From: Gordius sp. MW1
Lineage: Eukaryota; Nematomorpha; Gordioida; Gordea; Gordiidae
Assembly (NCBI GenBank): GCA_964036665.1
Contig: OZ038528.1
Coordinates: forward strand, 5,400,501-5,464,500
Length of the DNA: 64,000 nucleotides
Direction of reading: 5' to 3'
The notes beneath the pieces were generated by a model. That model was not told where the DNA came from. It was given only the letters and a program-made list of their open reading frames with translations, and did no database searches. The stretch's first letter is position 1, and every line of letters starts with the position of its first letter. This document shows, in pieces, positions 48,601 through 60,639 of this stretch. Made by a program: the position numbers and the translations under genes.

Positions 48601-50790
48601 TAAGTTGGCGAAAACTAATTATTAACAAATAATAAAGAGTATACTGCTAAAAGAAAGCTATTAAATTTGCCTTTCTAAAAACTTTAATGTTCCTATTATG
48701 TCTGCAGGCAGGGCACTGCCCGACCCCAAAGCAAATTATAACAATCTATTGAAGACATGTATTTATACATACAGCGTATTTAACCTTTGAGATTGAGAGT
48801 ACTTGTGAGAATTTCAATCCTGAGCAGACTTGTTGGGTATATCGAACCCCATTTCTTAATGATTATAACTTTAATTTAATAAAAGAAAGCTTCCCACTTT
48901 TAAATAAAAGTTTATTAAAAGTTATTATGTTTGTGTAAAAAATAATTTAACTATAAATAGTAGTTAAGAAATCATATGCAATTTAGTAAACCCAAAGAAT
49001 TTATAGAAATAAAAATGTTAAGTTTGTTTGTCATGAACATCATACAGCTAATAAAAAATAACATGCATTCCTTATAAAGTTATTTAAAAAATAGAAGAAT
49101 TTTAGAAGTGATCATTTTTAGGCATGTTACTAACTTTAAAAGGATCCTATGGCTTAGATAATGCATATAAATCTAAGTCATGTATTAAAAGTTATTGCTC
49201 CACATGAGAATAGATTGAAGCCAAATTTGTTAGACTTTGGAATATAGTGGTTATTGGTTTAATAGGTCACGATGGTTTAATATAAAAATACCCAAAACAA
49301 GAAGTTTCCCCAACAAATCATTTATTTTTTCGCATCAACTATTTTGCTCATATTTTTCTGAATTGATTGTTATAATTTTTGGTTGGTGTGTTTTAATTAA
49401 TGAGGTATAATGGTTGGTAAAAAACAACATGAAACAATCAAGAGCTGACATTGTTTCTTCCCCACTCCTTTAACTCCTAGCAAACTTGTTACAATATTAT
49501 GATATCTTGTTTTTTTAATTGGGGTTTTTATTCCATAAGTTCGATCTTTACATATTTTCAATATAAAATATACTTAATTTTCATAACATATAAATATTTA
49601 GTTTAGGTCAATTTTTAATTAGTTCCTTCTATATCTTCTTCGCTTCACAAAGGTATCTAACTACTTTTACATTACAACCTGAACTTGAGGATTATAGGCA
49701 ATCATAAATAGAGATATTCATAACTTATTACAAAAATTACTAAAATGGCTCAACAAAAGTATCAACAATTGGAAAAATATAAGTTGCCATATTCATTTCA
49801 AATGTTATATACATGCTTAAATTACTATTTTTTAAGTTAAAAATACTAAACAAATTGAACAAACTAAAAAAAAATTAAATAATCATATGGGGTATGTGGA
49901 ACTCCAAACGTTTGTATTTTGAAAAATGTTAGGGCAGAACCCATGATTATTTAAGGTAATATATCTTTTGCTAAATTATTAAAATATTGAAAAAACCAAA
50001 GGTCCCTATTTAAAATTTGGGACCTCTCATACCCCACAAATACCTCGTGGATTAAAATGAGTTTATTAATCGGCTTATTTTGCTCATATCTTATCTATAG
50101 TAGATTGGAACTTAAATAAACGTACAAAGATTTATATTTACAAATTTAGCTGCTTAAGTAGTATAAAGAAAATTTGGATATTTATTGTTTACAATCATAT
50201 TAATCCTTGTTTTAAATTAGATGTGTACAATAAATCATTTATAATAAAAAAATATAAGCTAAAACTTAAAATTAGAAAAGATGTTTGGTCGGGCTCAGGT
50301 CAAAGACTTGGGGCACTAAAATGCGATTTCTCCGGTTATATTCTTGACAATAACACTATAAAAATCGTATAGATTCTAAATTTAAACCTTGTCATCATGG
50401 CATAACTTTTGTTAGACCTATAGTAAAGAAACATTTTTATGTGACCTTTAGGAATCGACGGCAAGCACATCAGTATCGGCTAGCGGTAATTATATCAGCA
50501 CGATGGCACCTAATCAGTCAGGACCCGGACCGAGCGCGCGAGATCTGAACAACGGTTCTCCTCTCCGTATTATAACGCGTAATTCTTTCCGACAAATAAA
50601 CAAAAATGAAGAATATACACCTTGGTGGCATTCCGAAAATACTGAAACCGATGGTAGCCTTAACGAAGAGACAACTGAAGATGGTGTCAATAAATTGGAA
50701 TCGTCCAATGAACAACACCACCATAGACCTATGGCTATTATCCACCACACTATAGCTCCCCCACCCCCTATGCCACCTCGCTTACCCTAA
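36613..50790 (+). CDS. SEA-B: single-pass membrane protein with 8 EGF-like modules, 2 SEA domains and proline-rich tail (18 exons, about 1036 residues)
   Basis: Exons: 36613-36661, 37875-38015, 38188-38868, 39863-39975, 40535-40757, 41030-41182, 41485-41619, 42353-42484, 43643-43786, 43927-44061, 45883-45995, 46112-46340, 46607-46750, 46937-47006, 47060-47106, 47345-47407, 47673-47872, 50452-50790. Every junction is phase-consistent. Predicted order: signal peptide core (FALLFYGHILIAW, about 26-39); polar His-containing region; EGF1 (about 247-290); SEA1 (291-402, GSTIV); EGF2 (403-453); EGF3-6, one per exon (454-635); SEA2 (636-749, GSIIA); EGF7 (750-797); EGF8 (798-833); membrane helix AILITLVITSVLLITLTISM (about 837-857); cytoplasmic tail ending PPPPMPPRLP, a likely SH3/WW/EVH1 ligand. 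SEA domains commonly self-cleave at G-S and hold the halves together (family knowledge). Best family guess: 63 kDa sperm flagellar membrane protein-like or IMPG-like SEA/EGF proteins; function unknown. The tail exons 17-18 are the least certain. Confidence 0.85.
36662..37874. other. SEA-B intron 1
   Basis: AT-rich intron at the same position and phase as SEA-A intron 1. A minus-strand ORF at 37216-37404 has no recognisable match. No repeats with clear ends. Confidence 0.6.
39092..39358. mobile_element. G-rich fold-back repeats in SEA-B intron 3
   Basis: A partial copy starts CATGGGCGTACGCAAG (39092) and runs into a long G stretch (about 39117-39133). A fuller copy (39205-39358) starts CATGGGCGTTGCCGGGG and ends CCTGGCTACGCCCAT. 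Minus-strand ORFs across it are glycine/proline artefacts. A further G-rich fragment lies at 39745-39800. Confidence 0.65.
39863..40757 (+). other. SEA domain 1 of SEA-B (exons 4-5)
   Basis: Exon 4 (113 nt) encodes FHFGAIFQLIHGFRANF and FLDFAQPFLDV, the first strand and helix of a SEA fold. Exon 5 (223 nt) continues VETDIQSNHILDRAVVSTKI, then GSTIVYLSIGI at the autocleavage position and a C-terminal helix. SEA-A has exons of identical length. SEA2 (45883-46340) has the same 113-nt first exon and the same phase pattern, so SEA1 and SEA2 arose by internal duplication. Confidence 0.8.
41030..44061 (+). other. EGF-like array of SEA-B (exons 6-10)
   Basis: Five consecutive exons each encode one six-cysteine module. 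All introns after exons 6-10 are phase 1, the classic arrangement for shuffled EGF modules. Exons 7-10 share a T-N/Q-x-G-C-x pattern (GTNSGCGALEVC, TNNFGCGLNEVC, TQIGCKIYAREKC, TNTGCPPSEKC) and so form a sub-family made by local duplication. None shows a clear calcium-binding consensus. Confidence 0.75.
42607..43040. other. Unassigned GC-richer segment in SEA-B intron 8
   Basis: A 138-codon minus-strand ORF (42607-43023) and an overlapping plus-strand ORF lie in the intron 42485-43642. The translation (for example YVNRQIFSLSVEHIV, PWPSLLLDFSIFIAI) matches no family I recognise. Base composition is richer in G+C than the surrounding intron, which suggests an inserted sequence. Element ends were not identified. 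Confidence 0.3.
44406..44876. mobile_element. Long fold-back hAT-like MITE with 8-bp TSD in SEA-B intron 10
   Basis: The element (44414-44868, 455 bp) begins CATAGACTACATAGACTGC and ends GCAGTCTATGTAGTCTATG. ATTATAAT is duplicated on both sides (44406-44413 and 44869-44876). The two arms, each about 220 bp, pair almost throughout around a centre near 44641. An ORF at 44366-44575 lies in one arm and is not considered real. Same end type as 53520-53826. Confidence 0.9.
44877..45882. other. SEA-B intron 10, 3' part
   Basis: About 1 kb of AT-rich intron with no recognised features before the SEA2 exon acceptor at 45881-45882. Confidence 0.5.
45883..46340 (+). other. SEA domain 2 of SEA-B (exons 11-12)
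   Basis: Exon 11 (113 nt) encodes STIRVRIHLLLVYVPGLENV then SPSFQQLQNILLEA. Exon 12 starts FWYVVSRDPELNQAILDIVI and has LPGSIIADTRF, with G-S at the usual cleavage position. It sits just before EGF7-EGF8 and the membrane helix, the usual membrane-proximal place for a SEA domain. ORFs at 45850-46233 on the minus strand are shadows of these exons. Confidence 0.78.
47345..47460 (+). other. SEA-B transmembrane exon with alternative short C-terminus
   Basis: After the acceptor at 47341-47344 the exon encodes the membrane helix. A strong donor GTAAGA at 47408 (after ATG ATA T) would join, in phase 1, to the tail exon at 47673. If that donor is not used, the frame continues as CKSKTRRIREKKYNLNI and stops at 47458-47460: a short, basic, stop-transfer-like tail. 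Both outcomes give a plausible membrane protein, so two C-terminal forms are possible. Confidence 0.6.
47873..50451. other. SEA-B last intron (2.6 kb)
   Basis: It starts with a consensus donor (GTAAGT) and ends GTGACCTTTAG. AT-rich throughout, with no coding match and no element with clear ends recognised. Confidence 0.55.
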
Positions 50791-51712
50791 TTACCCGCCC
50801 ACTAATATGGAAAATTCCTTAGTCATTAGCTTCCGCTAATAAAACCGAAAATTATTGAAGATATTTAATATGTTTTAATGCTTGCATAACAAAAGGTTTT
50901 ACCTACTCAGTCTATACCTGTGGGACCTACACCAATTTAGTTCAGTTGTATTTTAATAATTCTAAATCTAATTTTAATTCTTGACTATTATTGTATATGA
51001 AAAATTCGGGAATATGTTTATTGCTACATATCAATAAACAAAGTGTGGGTTACACTCGTCTTTACAATACAATTTCAAGGTTAAACATCTTTCGTCCTTT
51101 TAGATGAAAAAAGCTATGTATTTTATGATACACCTAAGATATTGAGAAACTTTGATAATGTATTATTATTATATAGTTTATTTAATTCAATATGTTTAAA
51201 AACATTTTGGGGGTCAATATCAAAAATTTTAATTAAAATGTTGACATGATAAGTATGAAATTTGTTTTTTTCCCTGTTTGTCGCACTTAGTAGTCAGCTC
51301 CTTCAAATATAGTTTCTCCACGTATTCCTGCACTTACACCAGCTTCGCTTTAGCTCGTACCTTCTCAAGTCCATTTTTATTTATGTTTCCATGTCAGCTT
51401 AGGCCTCTTTGTTATCTTAATTTGCTCTCTCAACCAAAAATTCTGTATTAAAATATGTTAATTGGCGCGGAGTGTAGCATTAAAATTCAAAATTCTGTGT
51501 TTTCGGGATTGTGTCTAGGAACCATTTGATTCGCATTTACCACCCGTCGTAAATAGGGCACTCTCTGCATTGTTTTAAATTCCTTATTTCAATATTAGAT
51601 TATAACAATTATTATTTAGGCCACAATTATGGAGGTTATATAGTTTTATTACTAATCAAAGGTAAACTTTTTCATGGGCGTAACCAAAGGAGGGGGGGGG
51701 GAGTGAGGAGAG
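50791..51712 (+). other. SEA-B 3' UTR and downstream DNA
   Basis: AATAAA at 50838-50843 follows the stop by about 50 bp and is a candidate poly(A) signal. The rest is AT-rich. A G-rich repeat end (CATGGGCGTAACCAAAGGAG, 51673) lies just before the LTR. Confidence 0.45.
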
Positions 51713-51922
51713 TGTTACCCAGGAGAGAAGACAAGTAACACCCGGAGGGCAGGCAGGCGTTTATATACGCATGATCCTGCCATCCACCCGGCCGTCTGAC
51801 TATCCCAACATATGCCCCTATCCTTCCTTCCTCAATTCTTCCATATATATAATCCTTAATTCTCCCTTCAAACCTTTTTTAAGTTTAAATCATGTTCCAC
51901 CGCCGCTCAGGAACACGATATT
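51713..51922 (+). mobile_element. LTR of an LTR retrotransposon
   Basis: Begins TGTTACCCAGGAGAG. Contains a TATA-like GTTTATATACGC and the CCCGGCCGTCTGACTATCC block shared with the reverse-oriented fragment at 19459-19590. Ends at about CAGGAACACGATAT, directly before a primer-binding site. No internal gag-pol or 3' LTR is recognisable downstream. The exact ends are uncertain by a few bases. Confidence 0.7.
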
Positions 51923-51940
51923 TGGTGTCAGAAGTGGGAT
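51923..51940 (+). promoter_or_regulatory. Retrotransposon primer-binding site, tRNA-Leu type
   Basis: TGGTGTCAGAAGTGGGAT is the reverse complement of a tRNA 3' end ...ATCCCACTTCTGACA plus CCA, as in animal tRNA-Leu (from memory). It starts TGG and follows the LTR immediately, as expected for a minus-strand primer site. Confidence 0.75.
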
Positions 51941-51951
51941 CTGAACCCATG

Positions 51952-52008
51952 TCGGTAGAGCATGAGCTCTTAACCTCAGAGTCTTGGGTTCGAGTCCCAC
52001 GTTGGGCG
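51952..52008 (+). pseudogene. tRNA-Lys(CTT) 3' fragment (truncated, one-base deletion)
   Basis: From TCGGTAGAGCATGAG through CTCTTAACCTCAGAGTC to GGGTTCGAGTCCCACGTTGGGCG (written here in parts) it follows the D-arm to acceptor 3' strand of animal tRNA-Lys-CTT. The 5' acceptor strand and the start of the D arm are missing, and one base appears to be missing in the anticodon stem. The 5' side is replaced by the LTR primer site ten bases upstream. It cannot fold as a normal tRNA. Confidence 0.75.
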
Positions 52009-52606
52009 TTATTTATAAATACCTAAGTAACAATATATGATGATATACTATAAGGAAGCATTGATTAGCAAGAGCTAGATATGATCAGAATTGATATGAT
52101 TAATGATATATTATAGATTAGGAGAAGTCTCTGTTGGTAACGCAACTTTATTAATAACTAGAGGGCCGGGGTGGGGAAACTAAAGAATAAGTAGAAAGAT
52201 ATAATCACTAAAACATATGGTTATTACCAACTCGGATTTGGTTTACAATATTAAAATACATAATTATAGCAATAATATAATATGTAGAAAATAATATACT
52301 AATAAAAGTTATACTAAATTCAACTATTCTTCTTTCACGTATACACGTATACGACACATATATCGTTTAATTAATTAAGTCAAAAATATTATCAAATTGG
52401 AAAGCGCAATGCGATTTTTACATCGATTGTGAAAGGAAAACAATTGCTCGAAGGAATGTCAGTCCAGGCCCTACTAGATGGGGTGGGGTTGTTATAATGA
52501 CTGGGAGCTTGATTTCGTAAAAGTTTTTCTTCGAGAAATGGCAATCAGTGAAAGTTTTGAAGATAATTTTGAAATAGATATCGCTGACATTTTCTTCCTG
52601 GTGTTA
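52009..52606. other. Unassigned AT-rich DNA after the LTR/tRNA relic
   Basis: Possibly a decayed retrotransposon interior. No protein frame was recognised. Confidence 0.4.
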
Positions 52607-53066
52607 CATAGGCGTAACTAGGATATCCTCAAGGAGGGGGTTATAAAAATTTTAAGGGGAAATTTTTTTTGTAACTATTTTTTTGGATAAAAACATTTTT
52701 TTCCCTAAAAGTTTAAAGTGACAATAGCGTAAAAATAATAAAATACTAAGAGAATTCCAACAAATTTTTATTTTTATCAAATATACAATATAAAAATTAT
52801 ATAAATTGAAAATCATGGGAGGGGTTCTAACCCGAAAACCACCCCTTCCTTACGCCTAGAGTTGTTAAATTGCTAATTTGCTTCAAACTCCAGACGCGAG
52901 CACGCACACTGAGTTGCTTAATATGCGCGTTAGCACAATATGTGCTCGCTGTTCGGTGCACTAGGCAGAAAGCTTAAAAAAATGCTCGAGGGCCGAGCAG
53001 AAACTCGAGCAGATGGTAGCTTGAGTTGAAGCAAGTTAGCAATTTAACAACTCTACTTACGCCAAT
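52607..53066. mobile_element. G-rich repeat copy split by a hAT-like MITE
   Basis: CATAGGCGTAACTAGGATAT at the start and ACCACCCCTTCCTTACGCC plus AATG at the end match the NPC1-intron copy (4409-4716). The final GCCAATG is separated from the body by the 52857-53055 insertion and restored when that insertion and one target copy are removed. Confidence 0.75.
52849..53063. mobile_element. hAT-like MITE, 199 bp, with perfect 8-bp TSD
   Basis: The element (52857-53055) begins TAGAGTTGTTAAATTGCTAA and ends TTAGCAATTTAACAACTCTA, perfect inverse repeats. CTTACGCC is duplicated on each side (52849-52856, 53056-53063). The interior has GAGCACGC/TGCTCG motifs and no ORF. It is inserted in the G-rich repeat 52607-53066. 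Confidence 0.93.
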
Positions 53067-53511
53067 GATGAGAAGTTATACTAATAGATATAATTTTCAT
53101 ATTAAATTGGACTTCTTACTTATAATAATAGATAGAGTCAAAATATTTGTGGTGATTGGAGCATAAGAGATTGCATTCTATAAATTTGGGCATTTGAGAC
53201 AGTTAAAAGTCATCATACAGTTAGGCTTTAGAAAGCACATTGAAACTGACACCGTCACCTTAAAGGTCGGGTGTGTCTTGAAATTTACTACTTATCATAT
53301 GACAAAAAAGTTTCCTAATAAATTAGGATATCACAAACATTCGTTTGTTTCCCCTAATGTGATCCAGTAGCGTATCCCCCCCCCCTCCCCATTGACAAAA
53401 AAAAATTTCAAATTATAGGGAAAAAATATTAATAGGAGTCTTGTGTGTGTTGCGCATATAGAAATAATATATTATCTTAATTAATTTTATATTTTATTTT
53501 ATATGAATTCT

Positions 53512-53834
53512 ACTAATTACATAGACCAATAAAACCATAGACTGCCTAACAGCTGATAATTTTACAGCAAATATAGCAACCGCCATATTGTGGGAAATTG
53601 TAACCAAACAATAGAATTTAGCAAAATTTAATGTTCTAATCTACTTATTTTTTTAATTTATGAATAAGCTATTAGTCTTATTTATTTTCTTCAATACTTT
53701 ATCCTTTAGAAGTATATATATACCTGTTATTGAGTTTTTCCTACAAAATGGCAGCTATTTTGGTGTCTGACTGATTTCAATAGTAAAAATCAGCTGTTCG
53801 GCAGTCTATAGTTTTATTAGTCTATGACTAATTA
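53512..53834. mobile_element. hAT-like MITE, 307 bp, with perfect 8-bp TSD
   Basis: The element (53520-53826) begins CATAGACCAATAAAACCATA and ends TATAGTTTTATTAGTCTATG, imperfect inverse repeats, followed inward by GACTGCC and CAGCTGAT arms. ACTAATTA is duplicated on each side (53512-53519, 53827-53834). Same end family as 44414-44868. Confidence 0.9.
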
Positions 53835-56169
<2,335 letters not shown>

Positions 56170-56490
56170 GTCATCACACCTTCTCATCGCTGTTTGCAAT
56201 TCTTTGCCTATGTTGTCCAATGCAATTCTTGCTTGATATTATCAAATGCAATCTTTTAACTCGCTTCACACATTTTCCCCCTTGAATATAAAAAAAATTT
56301 AAGTCTTCAATCTTGTCCATAATACTTGGCTTTACTTATTGTTTTCTTGTTGTAATTTTTTGTGGTGGTTTTATGTTGTGTCACCCGGTAAATTGAATAC
56401 TCTTTAATAACATTTACGCGTCTTTGTTTTGTTGCCAAAAATCTCCTTTGGTTGTCATGTCTTTAGAGAATTGAGCTAGAATAAATTGTT
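56170..56490 (+). other. GAPDH 3' UTR with poly(A) signal
   Basis: AATAAA at 56480-56485, about 310 bp after the stop, is the likely polyadenylation signal. The 3' UTR is C/T-rich early on. Confidence 0.5.
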
Positions 56491-57299
56491 TATTTTATGT
56501 GTTAGGTTTTGCAAATATTATAATTACATAATTTTTAAATAAATACTAAATGTTGCATTGTTTATAATGTTGCTTTACAAAAATAATATTTTAATCCTAT
56601 AGGCGCAACATTTTAAATTCAATGCACTTTTATTTAAAAAACAATACGATCCTTTAAAAACATTTATTTTGCCATTATGTTTCAATCAAAATATACAAAG
56701 TAAAGAGTATTAGTGTTTGTAGACACGGTCTCGAGCCTATCTAATTTTCGAATAAAATGGTCTTAATCCAATAAAACTATTCGTTTTCATATATTCATTT
56801 TAATAGAGTTGAAATTAGTTTATTTGATTTGGATCTATGCCGCTAAATTTAATCGCTTTTATAGTTCTTTTCAACTATTAGGGTAATTATTAAATTGCCA
56901 AGAATCTATAGATAGTGAAACATAATACACTTAATCTTTAAATTTATTTCTAGCTAAGATTTTAAGGGCACCCAGAAGTATAAAACGTTTAAGTTTTAAA
57001 TTATAAGGAGTTTTAACCTGCACTTTTGCACCTCAAGAATTTGAATCTTTGTTCTCAATTTGTGCCCTTAGAGTCTATAAGTTAAATGGTTGGTTATTTT
57101 ACATTTTTATCATTCAAATTAGCACTTATCAAACAATTTCAGGTTTTCTTGTCATTTTATTTAAAAATTGACATTAAAAAGTTGTAAGGAAATAATGAGA
57201 CAGCAAAAATTATCAATTTTTTAAAGTTATTTTTATTGTAGAAACATGTTTTTAACGATTATAGTTTTTTGGCGCTATGTTAATTATTTACACTATATA
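56491..57299. other. Intergenic AT-rich DNA, nothing recognised
   Basis: No coding match, RNA gene or element ends seen. Confidence 0.5.
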
Positions 57300-57665
57300 T
57301 CTGCACGGGCAGGCCCGGCCCACGGACGGGTACGGACTTGTGTGGAAAATAAAAAATTTACTGCTCGGGGGGGGCAAAAGAAGTTTCATAACGAGCCTTC
57401 TGTAAACGGTCCTGGTATCTATAATAAATTTAAACCGACCGCAAAGGGGCTTTATAAAAAAAGGCTCGGGGCGGGATTGAAAATTTTCGAAAAGGTGAAC
57501 ATCAACGGTATATAAAAGATGTGGTCTAAGATTTTGTACATTTAGTTGAATAACCCATATGAGTCCTTTTTATTTTTTTTATTGGATAATTTATTGCATT
57601 TTATAATTGGATGGATTAATTTCATATCCAGAAGGATGTTAAACATAAATTGCATAGCAATTAAT
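57300..57665. repeat. GC-rich block and palindromic end-motif (reverse)
   Basis: GGGCAGGCCCGGCCCACGGA and following GC-rich DNA (57307-57370) precede a copy of the AATTGCATAGCAATT motif at 57644-57665. AAAAAATTTACTGC (near 57350) recurs at about 58885, near the next motif copy. Probably fragments of one repeat family. The ORFs here are not credible. Confidence 0.4.
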
Positions 57666-58968
57666 ATAATCTTCCTACTAATTCTACATTTTGTAAGTGG
57701 CAGTGAGACAAAATCTTACGTAGCAGATGCAAAAAAGTTTACTAATTTTATCTCTGTACTGTCCTAGCCAGTGTTCTACCCCCTCTGCTCATAAAAACTT
57801 GCGCCCCTGTCTGTCTAAGGGCTTGTCCTAATATCGGATTTTGCTGCGCGGCAAAAATCGCCTGTCTTAACTTTACGTTTTCGACGCAAAACATTACAAC
57901 GATCTTGTAAGATGTAAATTTTTTCGTAGTAAATGTTGTATTATTTTCATGTTTTTAGGTATCAGCAAACTTTGGATTTAATCAAAAGTGTTGTAAACAA
58001 ATAAACTCTGTATTTATTAACAAAAAAAAATAATAATAACCATCGGACCCTTGAAATCGATTCTGATATTTAGACAAAGATAAATTCGCGCGATTTAAAT
58101 CAGAATTTGGTATTAAGATAAGCCTTAACGTACGCTACGTTCTACACCGCACTTTCTTGGCTTCTCGTCTAAATATACTATTCATCTTAAAAGCGTCATA
58201 TTTTTTTGTCCAAATATGCGATTTACATGTCGTGGAATCATTAATTTGAGTTTAGTTACTATGTGAGTATGCATTAGTAAGCGTAATTAAAGGATATACA
58301 TTTGTTTTATGAACAAAAACACGGCAAAAATGGCGTGACGCACCTATTAAGACGCGGCTCTGTTTCAACATGCATTGGCTTTTTTAAGCTATATTCAAAA
58401 TCGCGTATCAGACACTCTCTAATAACAACTATAATGCACAACTCCTCCCCCTCCTTAGAAATTATTGGTGTTACTGTCCTGACCTGTTCATAAGTAAGTA
58501 ACATCCCCAGCCTCCTAAGACTACTGTCGGTCATCTCATGTCCAACGTTATTTACTTTTCTTCCCTCACCTCCCCTCCGTGGCGTTACTATCCCGCTATT
58601 TCCAACTTTTCTACCTCCATTTTTTAGTAATTAATGTCGGGTGCCATGAATTATTCGCCCACTTCTCATCACCACCACTACAGCAATTGAAAAATACAAA
58701 TAGCAGATGTGAACAGTGTTAGAAGATAAATTTAAAAGTTTGGGGAAGAGGGGGGCTTTGCATGTGTTTCATCATCTGAAAGGGGCATTTGATAAACTTA
58801 CTATATTATGGCATTGTTTTTGTGATGTCACGGAGAAAACAAGTAGCCAGAATTATAGTGAGAGCCGTAGAAGGTATACAAAGTAAAAAATTTACTGCAC
58901 CTGGGACAACTATGTATTTCGGCATTAGTACTGAAGACCATCAATGTTTAGCCCTTAGTCCCCTCCTA
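57666..58968. other. Repeat-derived or unique DNA, unassigned
   Basis: Several short ORFs on both strands, none with a recognisable match. The stretch 58790-58968 leads into the palindromic motif and may be element body. Confidence 0.35.
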
Positions 58969-59001
58969 TTAATTGCTATGCAATTAATGGGCTCGCTTTA
59001 G
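58969..59001 (+). repeat. Palindromic repeat-end motif copy
   Basis: TTAATTGCTATGCAATTAAT followed by GGGCTCGCTTTAGG, close to the consensus at 16529-16560. Confidence 0.7.
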
Positions 59002-60456
59002 GTTATCCTTCCTGTCCTGTCCAACATATGATGGAATTTTGATTTTGTAAAAGACTTATATGCTTTCCTTGCAAATGACCGTCATTCATCTTTTCCGACC
59101 TCGCCCGACCCCAAATTCCATTTTTTGTGCCCCGACTGACTACCATTATAAATTTCTTTTTGCAACTTGTCTAACTTATTGCTTTATAACGAATAATTTC
59201 GAAATGGCTATAAATTCGCTTAAAATTAATGATGACTGTTGCTAAATCTACCAAAATTGTTTTATTAATTTTTTATTTTGCTGCTTATTTTAGTTTACTT
59301 TTTGAAGCTTACCCCCCCCCCCCGACCAGAAGTTTAAATCCATTTATATTCTTAGGTCACAGCTTTTGGTACCTCTGATGCAAATATATAAATTTTTGCC
59401 TACAAAATTTAAAAATTTTGGCTAAAAATAAATAATGACTTTTCCCCAGCTAAATACCAATAATTTTTTTAAGGCCTTACTTGATTCTTAATTTTTTGTG
59501 ACTTTTTTTTGGATTTGTCCAATCTGAGGGTGTAGGTAGCTAATTTTATCCAAGACCCCCTGATTAGTGTTTGACCATTTAGCACAGTATAAATGCTCCA
59601 TCTTCATAGTCATTACTCCCCTCCCAACCCCTTCCCCGCTCCCCATTTAGCAAAATATAATTCCCCGACCTTTCCCCTTGCCGCTAGTCACTCGCGCATA
59701 ACTGGGTTCCCCCCAACCCTTCCTACGTTCTCCCGTCCTCTCTCAAACCTCATTCTCCCCCCCCCCCCCTTTAAAAACGCATCCTTTCATTTCTCATCTC
59801 ACCCCTTCTCTTATACCTACACTAGCGTTGACGAAACAATGTGCATGCTCATCGTTATGCCTCGATCATATAATGAGCGATTAAAATATATAGTATAATT
59901 GTCCCATGGGAAATAATTCATGTACCCGACGTAGGAAGAATTAACCCGCTAAAGAAATAATATAAACACAAAAAGCAAAATATTTAACATCTAATTATTG
60001 ATTGGTCTGCTCTACAGATTAATTGCTTATATATTTTGTCAAATAAATTAATACATGCATAAAGATATATTTAATTTTTAAAATCGCCACAGGTTTTTTT
60101 TATTAGAGGTGCTTAATAATTTTTTTCGTCCTACCGCAAAATTACGATTCTGGTAAATGGCCGTTTTCTGACTTCAATCAATCTTACCCCAACCCTGCCT
60201 GAAAATCTGTTTTATTTTTGCGCCTGAACTACATATTTTAGCGCCAGCTTTTCACTCATTTGGGCAAACTACAATTATGCTTACAGCTTAAAACTTTAAG
60301 TATCTGGCCGCCAATCGAGCTTTATTGTAATAGGGTCTCATTGTTACCATGCATGTTTTGCTGATATATTGTGTAGTTTAAGCCAACAGGTACCATCATG
60401 GACGTAGCCAGACCCTCGACCCTCAATTTACGAGACGTTTCTTTTTACTATTGCTT
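59002..60456. other. AT-rich DNA with C-rich tracts
   Basis: Homopolymer C runs near 59310 and 59758-59770. The ORF at 59593-59898 is a C-rich low-complexity translation, not a gene. A G-rich-family end (GGACGTAGCCAGA) lies near 60400. Confidence 0.4.
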
Positions 60457-60625
60457 AAATTGCATAGCAAATGAATGCTTCCATACGAAGTGTAGAAGAG
60501 CCTAAGGCTAAGGCCACACAAAGACAGCAAGTGGACAGGGGTTTAAGGGGGAGCCCGTTGCCTAAAGTTTAGAGGGGCAGCCCCAGCCGGGGTGCAGGGG
60601 CGAAACCCTTTTTTGTAATCTTCTT
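60457..60625 (-). repeat. Palindromic end motif plus degraded G-rich hairpin block
   Basis: AAATTGCATAGCAAATGAAT, then CCATACGAAGTGTAGAA, then a block with GGGGCAGCCCCAGCCGGGGT and GGGGCGAAACCC. The same order (motif, a TACG-A-GTAGAA-like stretch, GC-rich hairpins) occurs at 18687-19047. Confidence 0.6.
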
Positions 60626-60639
60626 CTTTATCAGTTATT

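Noticed and set aside
50514..50750. Minus-strand ORFs of 76-78 codons
   Set aside because: Shadows of the last SEA-B exon.
59593..59898. 101-codon ORF
   Set aside because: C-rich low-complexity sequence without a start context or domain.
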